A stretch of 21,661 nt of DNA from CBDTTM01 sp965363355 (lineage in GTDB: Bacteria > Bacillota > Negativicutes > Selenomonadales > Selenomonadaceae). This document shows, one piece after another, positions 1 through 6,826 of this stretch. The stretch's first letter is position 1; the number at the start of each line of letters is the position of its first letter. The DNA lies in assembly GCA_965363355.1 (NCBI GenBank), contig CBDTTM010000023.1:1-21661 (forward strand), in the 5' to 3' direction. A model generated the notes under the pieces. It saw nothing but the letters and a program-made list of their open reading frames with translations. It was not told the DNA's origin and did not search any database. A program made the position numbers and the translations under genes.

Positions 1-388
1 GGTCAATGCATTCTATAACTTTAAAGATGATGCTTCTATCAATAAAGGACTCGTACGTGAAGTGGTCATTGCCTTAATCAAACTGTTGGCTCCATTTGCT
101 CCGCATATGACAGAAGAGCTTTGGCTTGAAATCATTGGGGATGGCAGCGTCCATAAGGCTGCTTGGCCGGTTGTCGATGCGGCCGCTATGGTACAAGATG
201 AAGTTGAGCTTGTACTGCAGATCAATGGCAAAGTGCGTGACAAGATCGTTGTCGCCGCTGCCTTGAGCCGCGATGACTTGCAGGAAGTTGCAATGCAGCA
301 GCCAAAAGTTCAAAAACTTATTGAGGGTAAGCAGATTGTAAAAGTTATCTGTGTACCAGATAAGCTCGTCAATATCGTTGTAAAATAA
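1..388 (+). CDS. leuS: Leucyl-tRNA synthetase, C-terminal part (5' end outside window)
   Basis: This is the last 128 codons of leucyl-tRNA synthetase, which charges tRNA-Leu with leucine in the cytoplasm. The reading frame is open from base 2, so the gene starts before the window. The visible part covers the end of the anticodon-binding helical domain, with the APFAPHMTEELW stretch typical of class Ia synthetases, and a small C-terminal domain containing VELVLQINGKVRDKIVV, characteristic of bacterial LeuRS. The catalytic HIGH and KMSKS regions and the editing domain lie upstream and cannot be checked. The gene ends at TAA 386-388 and is followed within 10 bases by a perfect terminator, so it is not co-transcribed with what follows. 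The assignment rests on the C-terminal motifs alone but they are distinctive. Confidence 0.93.
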   Translation, partial: VNAFYNFKDDASINKGLVREVVIALIKLLAPFAPHMTEELWLEIIGDGSVHKAAWPVVDAAAMVQDEVELVLQINGKVRDKIVVAAALSRDDLQEVAMQQPKVQKLIEGKQIVKVICVPDKLVNIVVK

Positions 389-395
389 ATAAGTG

Positions 396-438
396 ATAAG
401 CCCCAGCAAAGTTATTTTGCTGGGGCTTATGTTTTTTT
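396..438 (+). terminator. Rho-independent terminator of leuS
   Basis: A perfect 15-bp inverted repeat (396-410 and 416-430, containing AAGCCCCAGCAAA) encloses a 5-base loop and is followed by GTTTTTTT at 431-438. It starts 8 bases after the leuS stop codon and should end that transcript efficiently. Confidence 0.95.
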
Positions 439-462
439 ACAGGAGATTTTTAAGCAGGAATC

Positions 463-555
463 ATGACAGCGATGTCAAAATATATCTTAAATCAGACAAA
501 TCAGATAAATTGGCAGTTGTGTCAGGAAAAAGCAAAGATACATCTTGGGGAATAA
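463..555 (+). CDS. Possible 30-codon leader ORF before the HD-GYP gene (doubtful)
   Basis: An ATG at 463, preceded by AGGA (456-459), opens a 30-codon frame beginning MTAMSKYILNQTN and ending HLGE. Its stop codon TAA (553-555) overlaps the AAGGGG ribosome binding site of the downstream HD-GYP gene, an arrangement that would allow translational coupling. The SD-to-start spacing is short (3 bases) and the peptide resembles nothing I recognise. The same bases may instead be a promoter (see the findings). It could easily be chance; low confidence. Confidence 0.18.
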   Translation: MTAMSKYILNQTNQINWQLCQEKAKIHLGE

Positions 556-568
556 GGGGTGTTTTGGC

Positions 569-1660
569 ATGGCAGAAAAATATGTTGTGAAAATTTGTAA
601 AGTTGAACAGCTACAAAAGGGTATGCTTTTGGCAAAAACGATATATGATCCCGCTGAAAATATTCATATAACCGTAGGTACGGCCTTAGATGCTTCTTTG
701 ATTTTAAAACTGAAAGAGCGATTTAGAGAGGTTGAAATCTTTGAAGTCGGTGACAGCAGCACAAAAGCAATTCGTGATCCAAATGTTTTAGATACGGAAT
801 ATGTGGGAAAATATCAGAGGATATATCTTCGTTTACAGGATATTTATGCACAAGCACGGCAGAAAAAGACCGTTGATATTGAAGCAATTGAAGATCTGAT
901 CGAGGCCGGTGGATTCATGCAGATGGTCGATGGTTTTAAAGCGATTACGCAGGTGCATAATATTCCGCGTGACAGTGATTATTTAGTGCATCATAGCATT
1001 CGCGTAGCGATTTTGCTTGGTGTTTTGGGACAATGGCTCAAAATGAACAAAGAACTGCTCAGAAACCTTGTTTTGACGGGGCTTTTATATGAAATTGGAA
1101 ACACGCAGGTTGCACAAGAAATTCTTGATAAACCAAGGACTTTAAGAGATGAAGAAATAAAAAAAGTTCAACAGCACGCCATGCTGGGATTTGAGTTATT
1201 GCGGTATGGGAAATTAAAGGGGCAAGACGAGATTTTATTTGGAGTGCTGCAGCATCATGAAAGATTGGATGGTTCTGGTTATCCCGGTGGTATGCGCGAG
1301 GATAATATTTGTGAATTTGCCAGGATGATAGCGATTGCCGATACTTACGATGCGATGGCAGCACAAAAAATCTATTCGCAGCCGATGTCACCATTTGCGA
1401 TATTCAATATTTTGGCAGATGATATTGCCGAAAAGAAACTGGATGCTAATTACGGAGTTTTATTTGTTGAGAATATGCGCCGGGCGCTTAATGGCAATTG
1501 GGTGTGTTTAAGCGATGACAGCGTTGCAAAGATCATCTATATCAATGAAAAAGATATGCGAGCGCAGCCTATTGTCCAAACAAAGAGTGGCGAATTCATC
1601 GATTTGAACAAGGATAAAGCGCTGTCTATTATAAGGCTTTTGACTGAGGACAAGGTCTAG
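569..1660 (+). CDS. HD-GYP-family protein with a degenerate HD motif
   Basis: A 363-residue soluble protein. Residues 1-130 form an N-terminal region of no recognised domain; residues 139-310 match the HD-GYP family, whose active members hydrolyse cyclic di-GMP or related cyclic dinucleotides. Visible family signatures are HHSIRVA (141-147), H203 in QQHAMLGFELL, HHERLDGSGYP (229-239, with the GYP triplet intact) and IADTYDAM (256-263). However, the motif that should read LLHDIGK is LLYEIGN at 172-178: the metal-binding His-Asp pair is Tyr174-Glu175 and the usual Lys is Asn. The enzyme may therefore be inactive, altered in metal use, or a sensor of its ligand. I chose ATG 569, which has AAGGGG nine bases upstream, over the TTG at 545, which has no good SD and adds eight unconvincing residues. 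The gene lies alone after the leuS terminator, 82 bases before comEA with no terminator between them, so it may be co-transcribed with the competence genes. Confidence 0.85.
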   Translation: MAEKYVVKICKVEQLQKGMLLAKTIYDPAENIHITVGTALDASLILKLKERFREVEIFEVGDSSTKAIRDPNVLDTEYVGKYQRIYLRLQDIYAQARQKKTVDIEAIEDLIEAGGFMQMVDGFKAITQVHNIPRDSDYLVHHSIRVAILLGVLGQWLKMNKELLRNLVLTGLLYEIGNTQVAQEILDKPRTLRDEEIKKVQQHAMLGFELLRYGKLKGQDEILFGVLQHHERLDGSGYPGGMREDNICEFARMIAIADTYDAMAAQKIYSQPMSPFAIFNILADDIAEKKLDANYGVLFVENMRRALNGNWVCLSDDSVAKIIYINEKDMRAQPIVQTKSGEFIDLNKDKALSIIRLLTEDKV

Positions 1661-1742
1661 AGCAAAATGATTTGAATTGTTTTTTGTGATAAAAATGATA
1701 GCGTACTTCCCCTTGAAAATTTTACATGGAGGCGAAAAAAGA

Positions 1743-2297
1743 ATGCCGATGTACAAGCGATCGATGTTTGTGCTTTTGGTTTTGGCCGTATTTACGGTTT
1801 TGGGGATGTTTTATGGGTATCGTGAAAAAGATCAATCCGTTGTTCTTGATGCGGCGAAAAAAGAGCCTGGTGAAAAAATTGTGGTGTATGTCAGTGGTGC
1901 CGTAAATAAGCCAGGGGTGATCAGTCTATCAACCGATAGTCGTATTGTTGATGCAATTCATTCTTGTGGTGGGGCTATGCCGACAGCGGATTTGACAAAA
2001 TTAAACATGGCACAACCGTTAAAGGATGGTATGCAGATATTGGTTCCTGAAAAAATCATGGTGGACGGGGAAAAAAATAATGTAGAGAAAAATCCACAAG
2101 GGGAAGGGAAAATCAACATTAATGCTGCGGACGCCAAGGTTTTGGATACTTTGCCGGGAATAGGGCCTTCTTTGGCGAAGAAAATCATCGAATATCGGGA
2201 AAAACAGGGTGGATTTCATTCCATTGAAGAGCTTAAAAAAGTTTCTGGCATCACGGAAGCTAAGTTCGCTAAGTTAAAAGGTCGGATAACTTTATGA
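1743..2297 (+). CDS. comEA: Competence DNA-receptor protein ComEA
   Basis: A 184-residue membrane-anchored protein that binds double-stranded DNA on the outer face of the cytoplasmic membrane during natural transformation. In order it shows one hydrophobic anchor (about 7-24), a linker, an SLBB-type domain (about 46-102, containing VVYVSGAVNKPGV and the ILVP ending), a charged linker, and a C-terminal helix-hairpin-helix DNA-binding domain (about 124-184: ININAADAKVLDTLPGIGPS, then KKVSGI). This domain order is that of Bacillus ComEA. ATG 1743 is preferred because GGAGGCG stands at 1729-1735; an in-frame TTG at 1677 would place 22 extra residues before the anchor. Its stop overlaps the comEC start as ATGA, implying coupled translation. 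Presence of both proteins indicates at least ancestral competence; other uptake genes are not in the window. Confidence 0.93.
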   Translation: MPMYKRSMFVLLVLAVFTVLGMFYGYREKDQSVVLDAAKKEPGEKIVVYVSGAVNKPGVISLSTDSRIVDAIHSCGGAMPTADLTKLNMAQPLKDGMQILVPEKIMVDGEKNNVEKNPQGEGKININAADAKVLDTLPGIGPSLAKKIIEYREKQGGFHSIEELKKVSGITEAKFAKLKGRITL

Positions 2298-4666
2298 GAG
2301 GGCAACAACTCTTATTTTTAAATTCGTTGCTGCTTGCAGTTCTAGCCGGGATCTATGCCGCACATAAAATTCAGGTCTCAGAAAGTTTTTTATGTGCGGC
2401 ACTTTTTATTTTACTGCTATGTGCTTTTTTTGCTGTGAGAAAGGGGAAAAAAGAATCTACAGCAATCATTTTTGTGTTGTTTTTTCTGTTGGGCTTTATG
2501 CGATTTGTGCAAACGGATGCAATTTTAATCAATGATATCAGTCGGTATGCAGGTACAGATGCTTTAGTAAAAGGCGTGATTGAAGAAGCACCGCAGTTAA
2601 GAACCGATGACGAAGGCCATTTTCATTTGCGTTATACAGTAAAGGTGGAATCCTTATCCATAGAAGATAAAACATGGATGGTAACGGGACGGCTCTATGT
2701 ACACCAAAGCTCGCAAGAAAAACAAGAGCTTGGTCAAATCGGCGATGGGATTTTGAGTTTTGGAACAATAAAAAATTTGCATGGTTATAAGAATCCAGGC
2801 AGAGTAGATACTGTAGCGAGCGCTAAGAAAGAAGGAATTACCGCTTCCTTGTCTGTTGGTAAAAAAATGCTTGAAATAAGGCCCAATGATACCGCTCATT
2901 TTATGCGTTGGATACAGTCCGTGCGGGAGAAAATTTTGCTTTCGTTGCAGCAGGTCATGAGCCATGGGGATGCTGCGGCTATTTTTGCGATGCTTTTTGG
3001 TGGTTATGAGGGAATACGTCCAGAACTTCTCAGCGCTTTTACAGTAACTGGAATCGTCCATATTTTGTCTGTTTCCGGTTCACATATTTCACTTTTGGCA
3101 GGAACGACTGCTTGGTTTTGCAGCCTTTTTCGTGTGCCGCGTCTTCTGTCAGCTTGTTTTGTGACGGGAGTCATTGTCATCTATAGTATTTTTGCCGGGG
3201 CTGTTCCGCCCGTGATTCGTGCAGCTATCATGGGGATTTTGGCTTTTTTTGCTCTAGCTTTAGGGCGGGAACAAGATGCTAGACGAATTTTGACCATTGT
3301 GGCGGGCGGCTTGCTTCTTTACGCGCCAGGGCTTCTTTATGATATCAGCTTTCAGCTCTCTTTTGCTGCAACGGCAGGTCTTATCTATATAGCACCGATG
3401 CTTCGGCAAAAGTTCAGTTTTTTGCCAGAGGCACTGGCAGGGAATCTTTCCATAACAATTGGTGCGCAGCTCAGTGTTTTGCCAATATTGGCTTGGTATT
3501 TCAATGTAGTTTCCCTGAGTTCATTGCTGGCTAATTTTTTGGTTGTACCCATTTTAGAGTATATTATCATCCTTGGCTTGGCTGCGGTTTGCGTCGGCAT
3601 GGCACTTCCTTTTTTGCAGCCGCTTTTATTTGTCAGTTGCAGCTTGGCCTTGGGTTTGGTCTATGAGCTTACGAGAGGCATCGCAAAAATTCCCGGGGGG
3701 CAGATATATCTACCATCAATCGGGCTTTATGGCATTGCTTTTTATTATGTATGCATAGGGATTGGCTTGCTGGGCAAAGGGCGGGCTTTCTATGATAAAT
3801 TGTTAAGAGTGAGTAGAGTATATATCATTGCAACTGGGTGTATCCTGTGCATAGGTCTTTATTTTTTATGGCCGCAGCCCAAACTGCAGGTACATTTTAT
3901 TGATGTGGGACAAGGGGATGCGGCACTTTTGATCACGCCGCATGGCAAGGGGGTGATGATTGATACTGGCGGGGTTTTAACAGGTGATTTTGATATTGGC
4001 GCTAGGGTGGATTTGCCTTATTTATATCATTATGGGGTACAGAATTTAGAATACTTGATTTTGACGCATGCCCATGCTGATCATGCGGGCGGTGCGGGCA
4101 GCCTGATTCGTAAGATTCCAGTCAAGCATGTTATCATAGGTCGAGAAAACCGTATCGAATATGAAAAGACAACACATCTCAACCTGGCGATTGAACCGGC
4201 AGCATCGTTTATTCCAGCAGAAAAAGAGATGAAATTCATTGTCGATGGGGTGCTTTTTTCGGTTTTGCATGTTGGTGATATCGTGGGATCTAAGCCTGGC
4301 AATGAAGCGTCGAATGTGGTAAAAGTCATGTACGGGTCGAGCAGTTTTCTCTTTACGGGTGATTTGACGGCAAAAGAAGAAAAACGACTATTAGATGAAG
4401 CCGCACCGATAAAGAGTACAGTCTTGAAGGTGGGGCATCATGGATCTAAGACCTCTTCGACCAAGGAATTCATCAACGCAGTACAGCCAGTGTGGGCGGT
4501 GATTTCAGTAGGAGCCGATAACCCTTTTGGTCATCCCGGAAAAGAGACCTTAGAGCGGTTGCAAAGAGCTGGGGCCCATATACTGCGAACAGATCAAGAT
4601 GGCGCCATTGTTTTTGAATCCGATGGCAATAAGATGTCAGTTCATACGTATGTAGAGGAGCAATAA
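2294..4666 (+). CDS. comEC: DNA-uptake channel protein ComEC
   Basis: A 790-residue polytopic membrane protein thought to form the channel through which a single DNA strand enters the cytoplasm in transformation. Residues 1-75 contain N-terminal membrane segments, followed by an OB-like soluble region (about 85-190), the Competence-family membrane core (about 225-525, with ILSVSGSHISLLAG at 257-270 and PPVIRAAIMG at 305-314), and a C-terminal metallo-beta-lactamase-type domain (about 530-785). The latter has the start motif HFIDVGQGDA (534-543), the metal-binding HAHADH (592-597), FTGD (687-690) and GHHGSKTSS (714-722). All three regions of full-length ComEC are present and the metal ligands look intact, so it is probably functional as a channel and nuclease. 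The start ATG overlaps the comEA stop by four bases. No terminator follows. Confidence 0.96.
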   Translation: MRGQQLLFLNSLLLAVLAGIYAAHKIQVSESFLCAALFILLLCAFFAVRKGKKESTAIIFVLFFLLGFMRFVQTDAILINDISRYAGTDALVKGVIEEAPQLRTDDEGHFHLRYTVKVESLSIEDKTWMVTGRLYVHQSSQEKQELGQIGDGILSFGTIKNLHGYKNPGRVDTVASAKKEGITASLSVGKKMLEIRPNDTAHFMRWIQSVREKILLSLQQVMSHGDAAAIFAMLFGGYEGIRPELLSAFTVTGIVHILSVSGSHISLLAGTTAWFCSLFRVPRLLSACFVTGVIVIYSIFAGAVPPVIRAAIMGILAFFALALGREQDARRILTIVAGGLLLYAPGLLYDISFQLSFAATAGLIYIAPMLRQKFSFLPEALAGNLSITIGAQLSVLPILAWYFNVVSLSSLLANFLVVPILEYIIILGLAAVCVGMALPFLQPLLFVSCSLALGLVYELTRGIAKIPGGQIYLPSIGLYGIAFYYVCIGIGLLGKGRAFYDKLLRVSRVYIIATGCILCIGLYFLWPQPKLQVHFIDVGQGDAALLITPHGKGVMIDTGGVLTGDFDIGARVDLPYLYHYGVQNLEYLILTHAHADHAGGAGSLIRKIPVKHVIIGRENRIEYEKTTHLNLAIEPAASFIPAEKEMKFIVDGVLFSVLHVGDIVGSKPGNEASNVVKVMYGSSSFLFTGDLTAKEEKRLLDEAAPIKSTVLKVGHHGSKTSSTKEFINAVQPVWAVISVGADNPFGHPGKETLERLQRAGAHILRTDQDGAIVFESDGNKMSVHTYVEEQ

Positions 4667-4675
4667 AAGAAAATT

Positions 4676-4703
4676 TTGCGAAATGAAGGTTGTCCTATAT
4701 AAT
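4676..4703 (+). promoter_or_regulatory. Sigma-A-type promoter for holA
   Basis: TTGCGA (4676-4681) and a perfect TATAAT (4698-4703) are separated by 16 bases. Transcription would start near 4710, leaving a leader of about 70 bases before the ATG at 4780. This also argues against the in-frame TTG at 4690, which would lie upstream of the transcript start. Confidence 0.55.
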
Positions 4704-4779
4704 AGAAGAAGATCTGGAACGGTGCAATAGTTCTGGTTATCTGAAGAAATATGAGTCGATGGAGAAAATAGGTGCAAAC

Positions 4780-5823
4780 ATGAAATATGCAGAAGCGATG
4801 GCGGCAATTAAAAAAGGTGATTTAAAATCGGTATATCTCATTGCCGGTGAAGAAAGCTATTTGGCAGAAAAAATTGAGCAGGCTTTGCTGGATAAATTGC
4901 TGCTTGACGCAAATAAAGAAGGTTTACAAAAAATCAGCGGAGATATCGATTTGTCTGAACTGATGAATTTGATTGATTCCGCTCCGTTTTTTAGTGATAG
5001 AAATGTCATTTTGGTCCGTGGTACGACTTTGTTAAAAGAGAAAAAAAGCACGGTGTCAGCTGAAGGGAAAAAGGCAAAGCCAGATAAAAAGGAAGAACAG
5101 CTATTATCGACTTTGGCAGATATGCCTCCTTACAGTGTACTGATTCTTGTCAGCTCTGAAAAACCTGATAAGCGGCGCAAACTTTATAAAACAATTGAAA
5201 AATACGGAATGGTTGTGGAAGCAGAACCGCTGCATGCTTGGAATATAAATGAATGGCTGCAGGCAAAGCTTAACGAGATGGGGAAACAACTCGATCGTGA
5301 GGCCCATGCTTATTTGCTCGAAGCTATTGGCGTCATGCAAAAAATATCGCTGGGATTTCTTGATCAAGAACTCAGTAAACTGACGCTTTATACCGATAAA
5401 CGTTTAATTGAAAAAAAAGATTTGCTTCAAATCTTATCTGGCTTGCCGGAGGTTTCGATTTTTGCCATGCTCGATGCCATTAGTGAAAAAAACACTGCCA
5501 AGGCTCTGCAATTATTGAATGAACAACTTGAAACCGGTACATATCCACTAAATATTGCAGCTCTCTTGATTCGACACGTGCGTCAGCTATGGCAGGCAAA
5601 AACATTGGAAGCGAAAGGATATAGCGGCAGACAGTTGGCTGCGCCTTTAGGCCTGGTTCCTTTCGTGGCAGAGAAGGTCGGAAAATATAGTCGGAGTTTT
5701 AATGAATCGGCACTTCAGCAAGCCCTTATGGATTTAGCAGAAATGGATTATAAACTAAAATCTGGGCAAGCTGAGCCGGCGCTTTTAGAGCGAATCATCA
5801 TTGAGCTTTGCCGTGATCGATAA
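4780..5823 (+). CDS. holA: DNA polymerase III delta subunit
   Basis: A 347-residue protein matching the HolA/YqeN family, the clamp-loader subunit that opens the beta sliding clamp during replication. The N-terminus SVYLIAGEESYLAEKIEQAL (17-36) is the family signature: a nucleotide-binding fold whose P-loop has decayed to GEES. The sequence LLIRHVRQLWQAK and the ending LKSGQAEPALLERIIIELC are typical of the C-terminal collar domain. ATG 4780 gives the length and N-terminus usual for the family; AGG at 4770-4772 serves as a weak SD. ATG 4759, in frame and seven codons earlier, is the alternative. Position after comEC is conserved in Bacillus (comEC-yqeN) and many Firmicutes. mscL follows after 29 bases, probably on the same transcript. 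Confidence 0.9.
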   Translation: MKYAEAMAAIKKGDLKSVYLIAGEESYLAEKIEQALLDKLLLDANKEGLQKISGDIDLSELMNLIDSAPFFSDRNVILVRGTTLLKEKKSTVSAEGKKAKPDKKEEQLLSTLADMPPYSVLILVSSEKPDKRRKLYKTIEKYGMVVEAEPLHAWNINEWLQAKLNEMGKQLDREAHAYLLEAIGVMQKISLGFLDQELSKLTLYTDKRLIEKKDLLQILSGLPEVSIFAMLDAISEKNTAKALQLLNEQLETGTYPLNIAALLIRHVRQLWQAKTLEAKGYSGRQLAAPLGLVPFVAEKVGKYSRSFNESALQQALMDLAEMDYKLKSGQAEPALLERIIIELCRDR

Positions 5824-5852
5824 AATTTTATGAAGGAAAGAGAGGCTTGCAT

Positions 5853-6254
5853 ATGCAGAAATTTTTACAAGAGTTTAAGGCGTTTGCCTTAAAAGGAAAT
5901 GTGCTTGATTTGGCGGTAGCGGTCGTCATTGGCGGTGCTTTCGGAAAAATCGTAAGTTCTTTGGTCAACACGATCATCATGCCGCTTGTTGGTATTTTAC
6001 TAGGCGGGCTTGATTTTAGCGGATTGAGTTTTACCGTAGGGCAGGCAGTGATTAAATACGGAGAATTCATTCAGTCGGTTGTCGATTTTTTGATTATTGC
6101 TTTGGCGATTTTCACCTTTATTAAAATTCTCACGGCTCTTCAGAACAAGGCAGTGAAGCCAGATGAAAAACCAGTGGATTCCAATGCTTTGATGGCGGAT
6201 TACTTAAAAGAAATTCGCGATTTACTCAAAGCGGAAAAAGACCTGAACAAATAA
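5853..6254 (+). CDS. mscL: Large-conductance mechanosensitive channel
   Basis: A 133-residue MscL, the pentameric channel that opens under membrane tension to release solutes after osmotic downshock. It shows the N-terminal amphipathic helix (KFLQEFKAFALKGN), TM1 (about 17-45, with the highly conserved NVLDLAVAVVIGGAFGKIV), a periplasmic-side loop, TM2 (about 72-96) and the C-terminal helix LKEIRDLLK (118-126) that bundles the pentamer. Length and all segments are normal. ATG 5853 has AGAGAGG at 5838-5844 in good position; the TTG two codons upstream is unlikely. It sits between holA and rpsT, where Bacillus has no gene, so this is a local insertion in an otherwise conserved order. Two hairpins follow the stop codon. 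Confidence 0.97.
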   Translation: MQKFLQEFKAFALKGNVLDLAVAVVIGGAFGKIVSSLVNTIIMPLVGILLGGLDFSGLSFTVGQAVIKYGEFIQSVVDFLIIALAIFTFIKILTALQNKAVKPDEKPVDSNALMADYLKEIRDLLKAEKDLNK

Positions 6255-6275
6255 AAAAAGGCTGGATTTCCAGCC
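6253..6275 (-). terminator. Second rho-independent terminator for rpsT (minus strand)
   Basis: Read on the minus strand, GGCTGG and CCAGCC (6275-6270 and 6265-6260) form a 6-bp stem with a 4-base loop, followed by seven T at 6259-6253. It touches the mscL stop codon. No T-run follows on the plus strand, so it serves only leftward transcription and backs up the larger terminator at 6285-6319. Confidence 0.7.
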
Positions 6276-6284
6276 GATATAAAT

Positions 6285-6319
6285 AAAAATACCAGTTGCT
6301 AAAAGCAACTGGTATTTTT
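6285..6319. terminator. Bidirectional terminator between mscL and rpsT
   Basis: A perfect 15-bp inverted repeat (6285-6299 and 6305-6319; core ACCAGTTGC/GCAACTGGT) with a 5-base loop carries an A-run on its left edge and a T-run on its right edge. It can therefore terminate mscL rightward and rpsT leftward. About 70 bases of sequence without a gene separate it from the rpsT stop codon; they hold a small GGTTC/GAACC hairpin at 6323-6336. Confidence 0.93.
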
Positions 6320-6390
6320 GTCGGTTCCAAAGAACCTGCCGTCCGTTTAAGGTTGTTTTACAATAACCCATTTATTACATAAATGTAAAA

Positions 6391-6660
6391 TTATTCAGCT
6401 AACGCTTTATTGATTTTGCGAGCTAAACGAGACTTTTTGCGTGCTACAGCGTTCTTGTGGTAAACACCGCTAGCAGCTGCCTGGTCAAGTTTTTTGCTGG
6501 CAACGATAAGGAGGGCTTTTGCTTCATCAACATTACCTGCTTCAAGAGCATCACTAACTTTACGGGATGCAGTCTTTACAGCGGATTTTGCAGCGAAGTT
6601 TTTAGCGCGACGTTTAGCGTCGGATTTTACACTGAGAATAGATGATTTTATGTTTGGCAA
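6391..6660 (-). CDS. rpsT: 30S ribosomal protein S20
   Basis: An 89-residue basic helical protein of the small subunit that binds 16S rRNA early in assembly. Signatures are PNIKSS at the start, KRRAKNFAAKSAVKTA, KLDQAAASGVYHKNAVARKKSRLARKIN at the C-terminus (two overlapping family blocks). The start is taken as TTG at 6660-6658: it gives the MPNIKS start usual for S20 and lies six bases after AAGGGGGTG (6675-6667). A GTG three codons upstream (6669) lies inside that SD and is therefore unlikely. A UUG start is also known for E. coli rpsT. The gene is monocistronic and convergent with mscL, with its own promoter and two terminators. Confidence 0.95.
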   Translation of the reverse strand: MPNIKSSILSVKSDAKRRAKNFAAKSAVKTASRKVSDALEAGNVDEAKALLIVASKKLDQAAASGVYHKNAVARKKSRLARKINKALAE

Positions 6661-6694
6661 GAATTTCACCCCCTTAATAGCTTGTTACCTAAAT

Positions 6695-6723
6695 ATTCTA
6701 GCATGGTGCAAATGAAAAAGCAA
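6695..6723 (-). promoter_or_regulatory. Sigma-A-type promoter for rpsT
   Basis: On the minus strand TTGCTT (6723-6718) and TAGAAT (6700-6695) are separated by exactly 17 bases, with TGC directly before the -10 (an extended -10). The start site would be near 6688, about 28 bases before the rpsT start codon. Confidence 0.75.
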
Positions 6724-6759
6724 TACTTTATTTTAGGCTGATGGGCAGCAGGCGTTGGC

Positions 6760-6789
6760 TTGCTAGGGGAGGCGTTGAAATGATATAAT
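6760..6789 (+). promoter_or_regulatory. Sigma-A-type promoter for lepA-hemW
   Basis: TTGCTA (6760-6765) and a perfect TATAAT (6784-6789) are separated by 18 bases, and the -10 has the TGA extension at 6781-6783. It diverges from the rpsT promoter. Two copies of AGGCGTTG (6750-6757 and 6770-6777) flank the -35. Confidence 0.75.
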
Positions 6790-6826
6790 AGGAATAATAT
6801 TCGTAATTGGCTCGCAGGAGGAAAAA

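Noticed and set aside
393..590. 65-codon frame after leuS
   Set aside because: It begins within the leuS terminator and its product has no conserved features.
1661..1742. Separate promoter for comEA
   Set aside because: TTGAAT at 1672-1677 has only a poor -10 (ATGATA) at the right distance; too weak to list.
4690..4779. N-terminal extension of holA from TTG 4690
   Set aside because: The TTG lies before the predicted start of transcription, has no SD, and the added 30 residues do not fit HolA.
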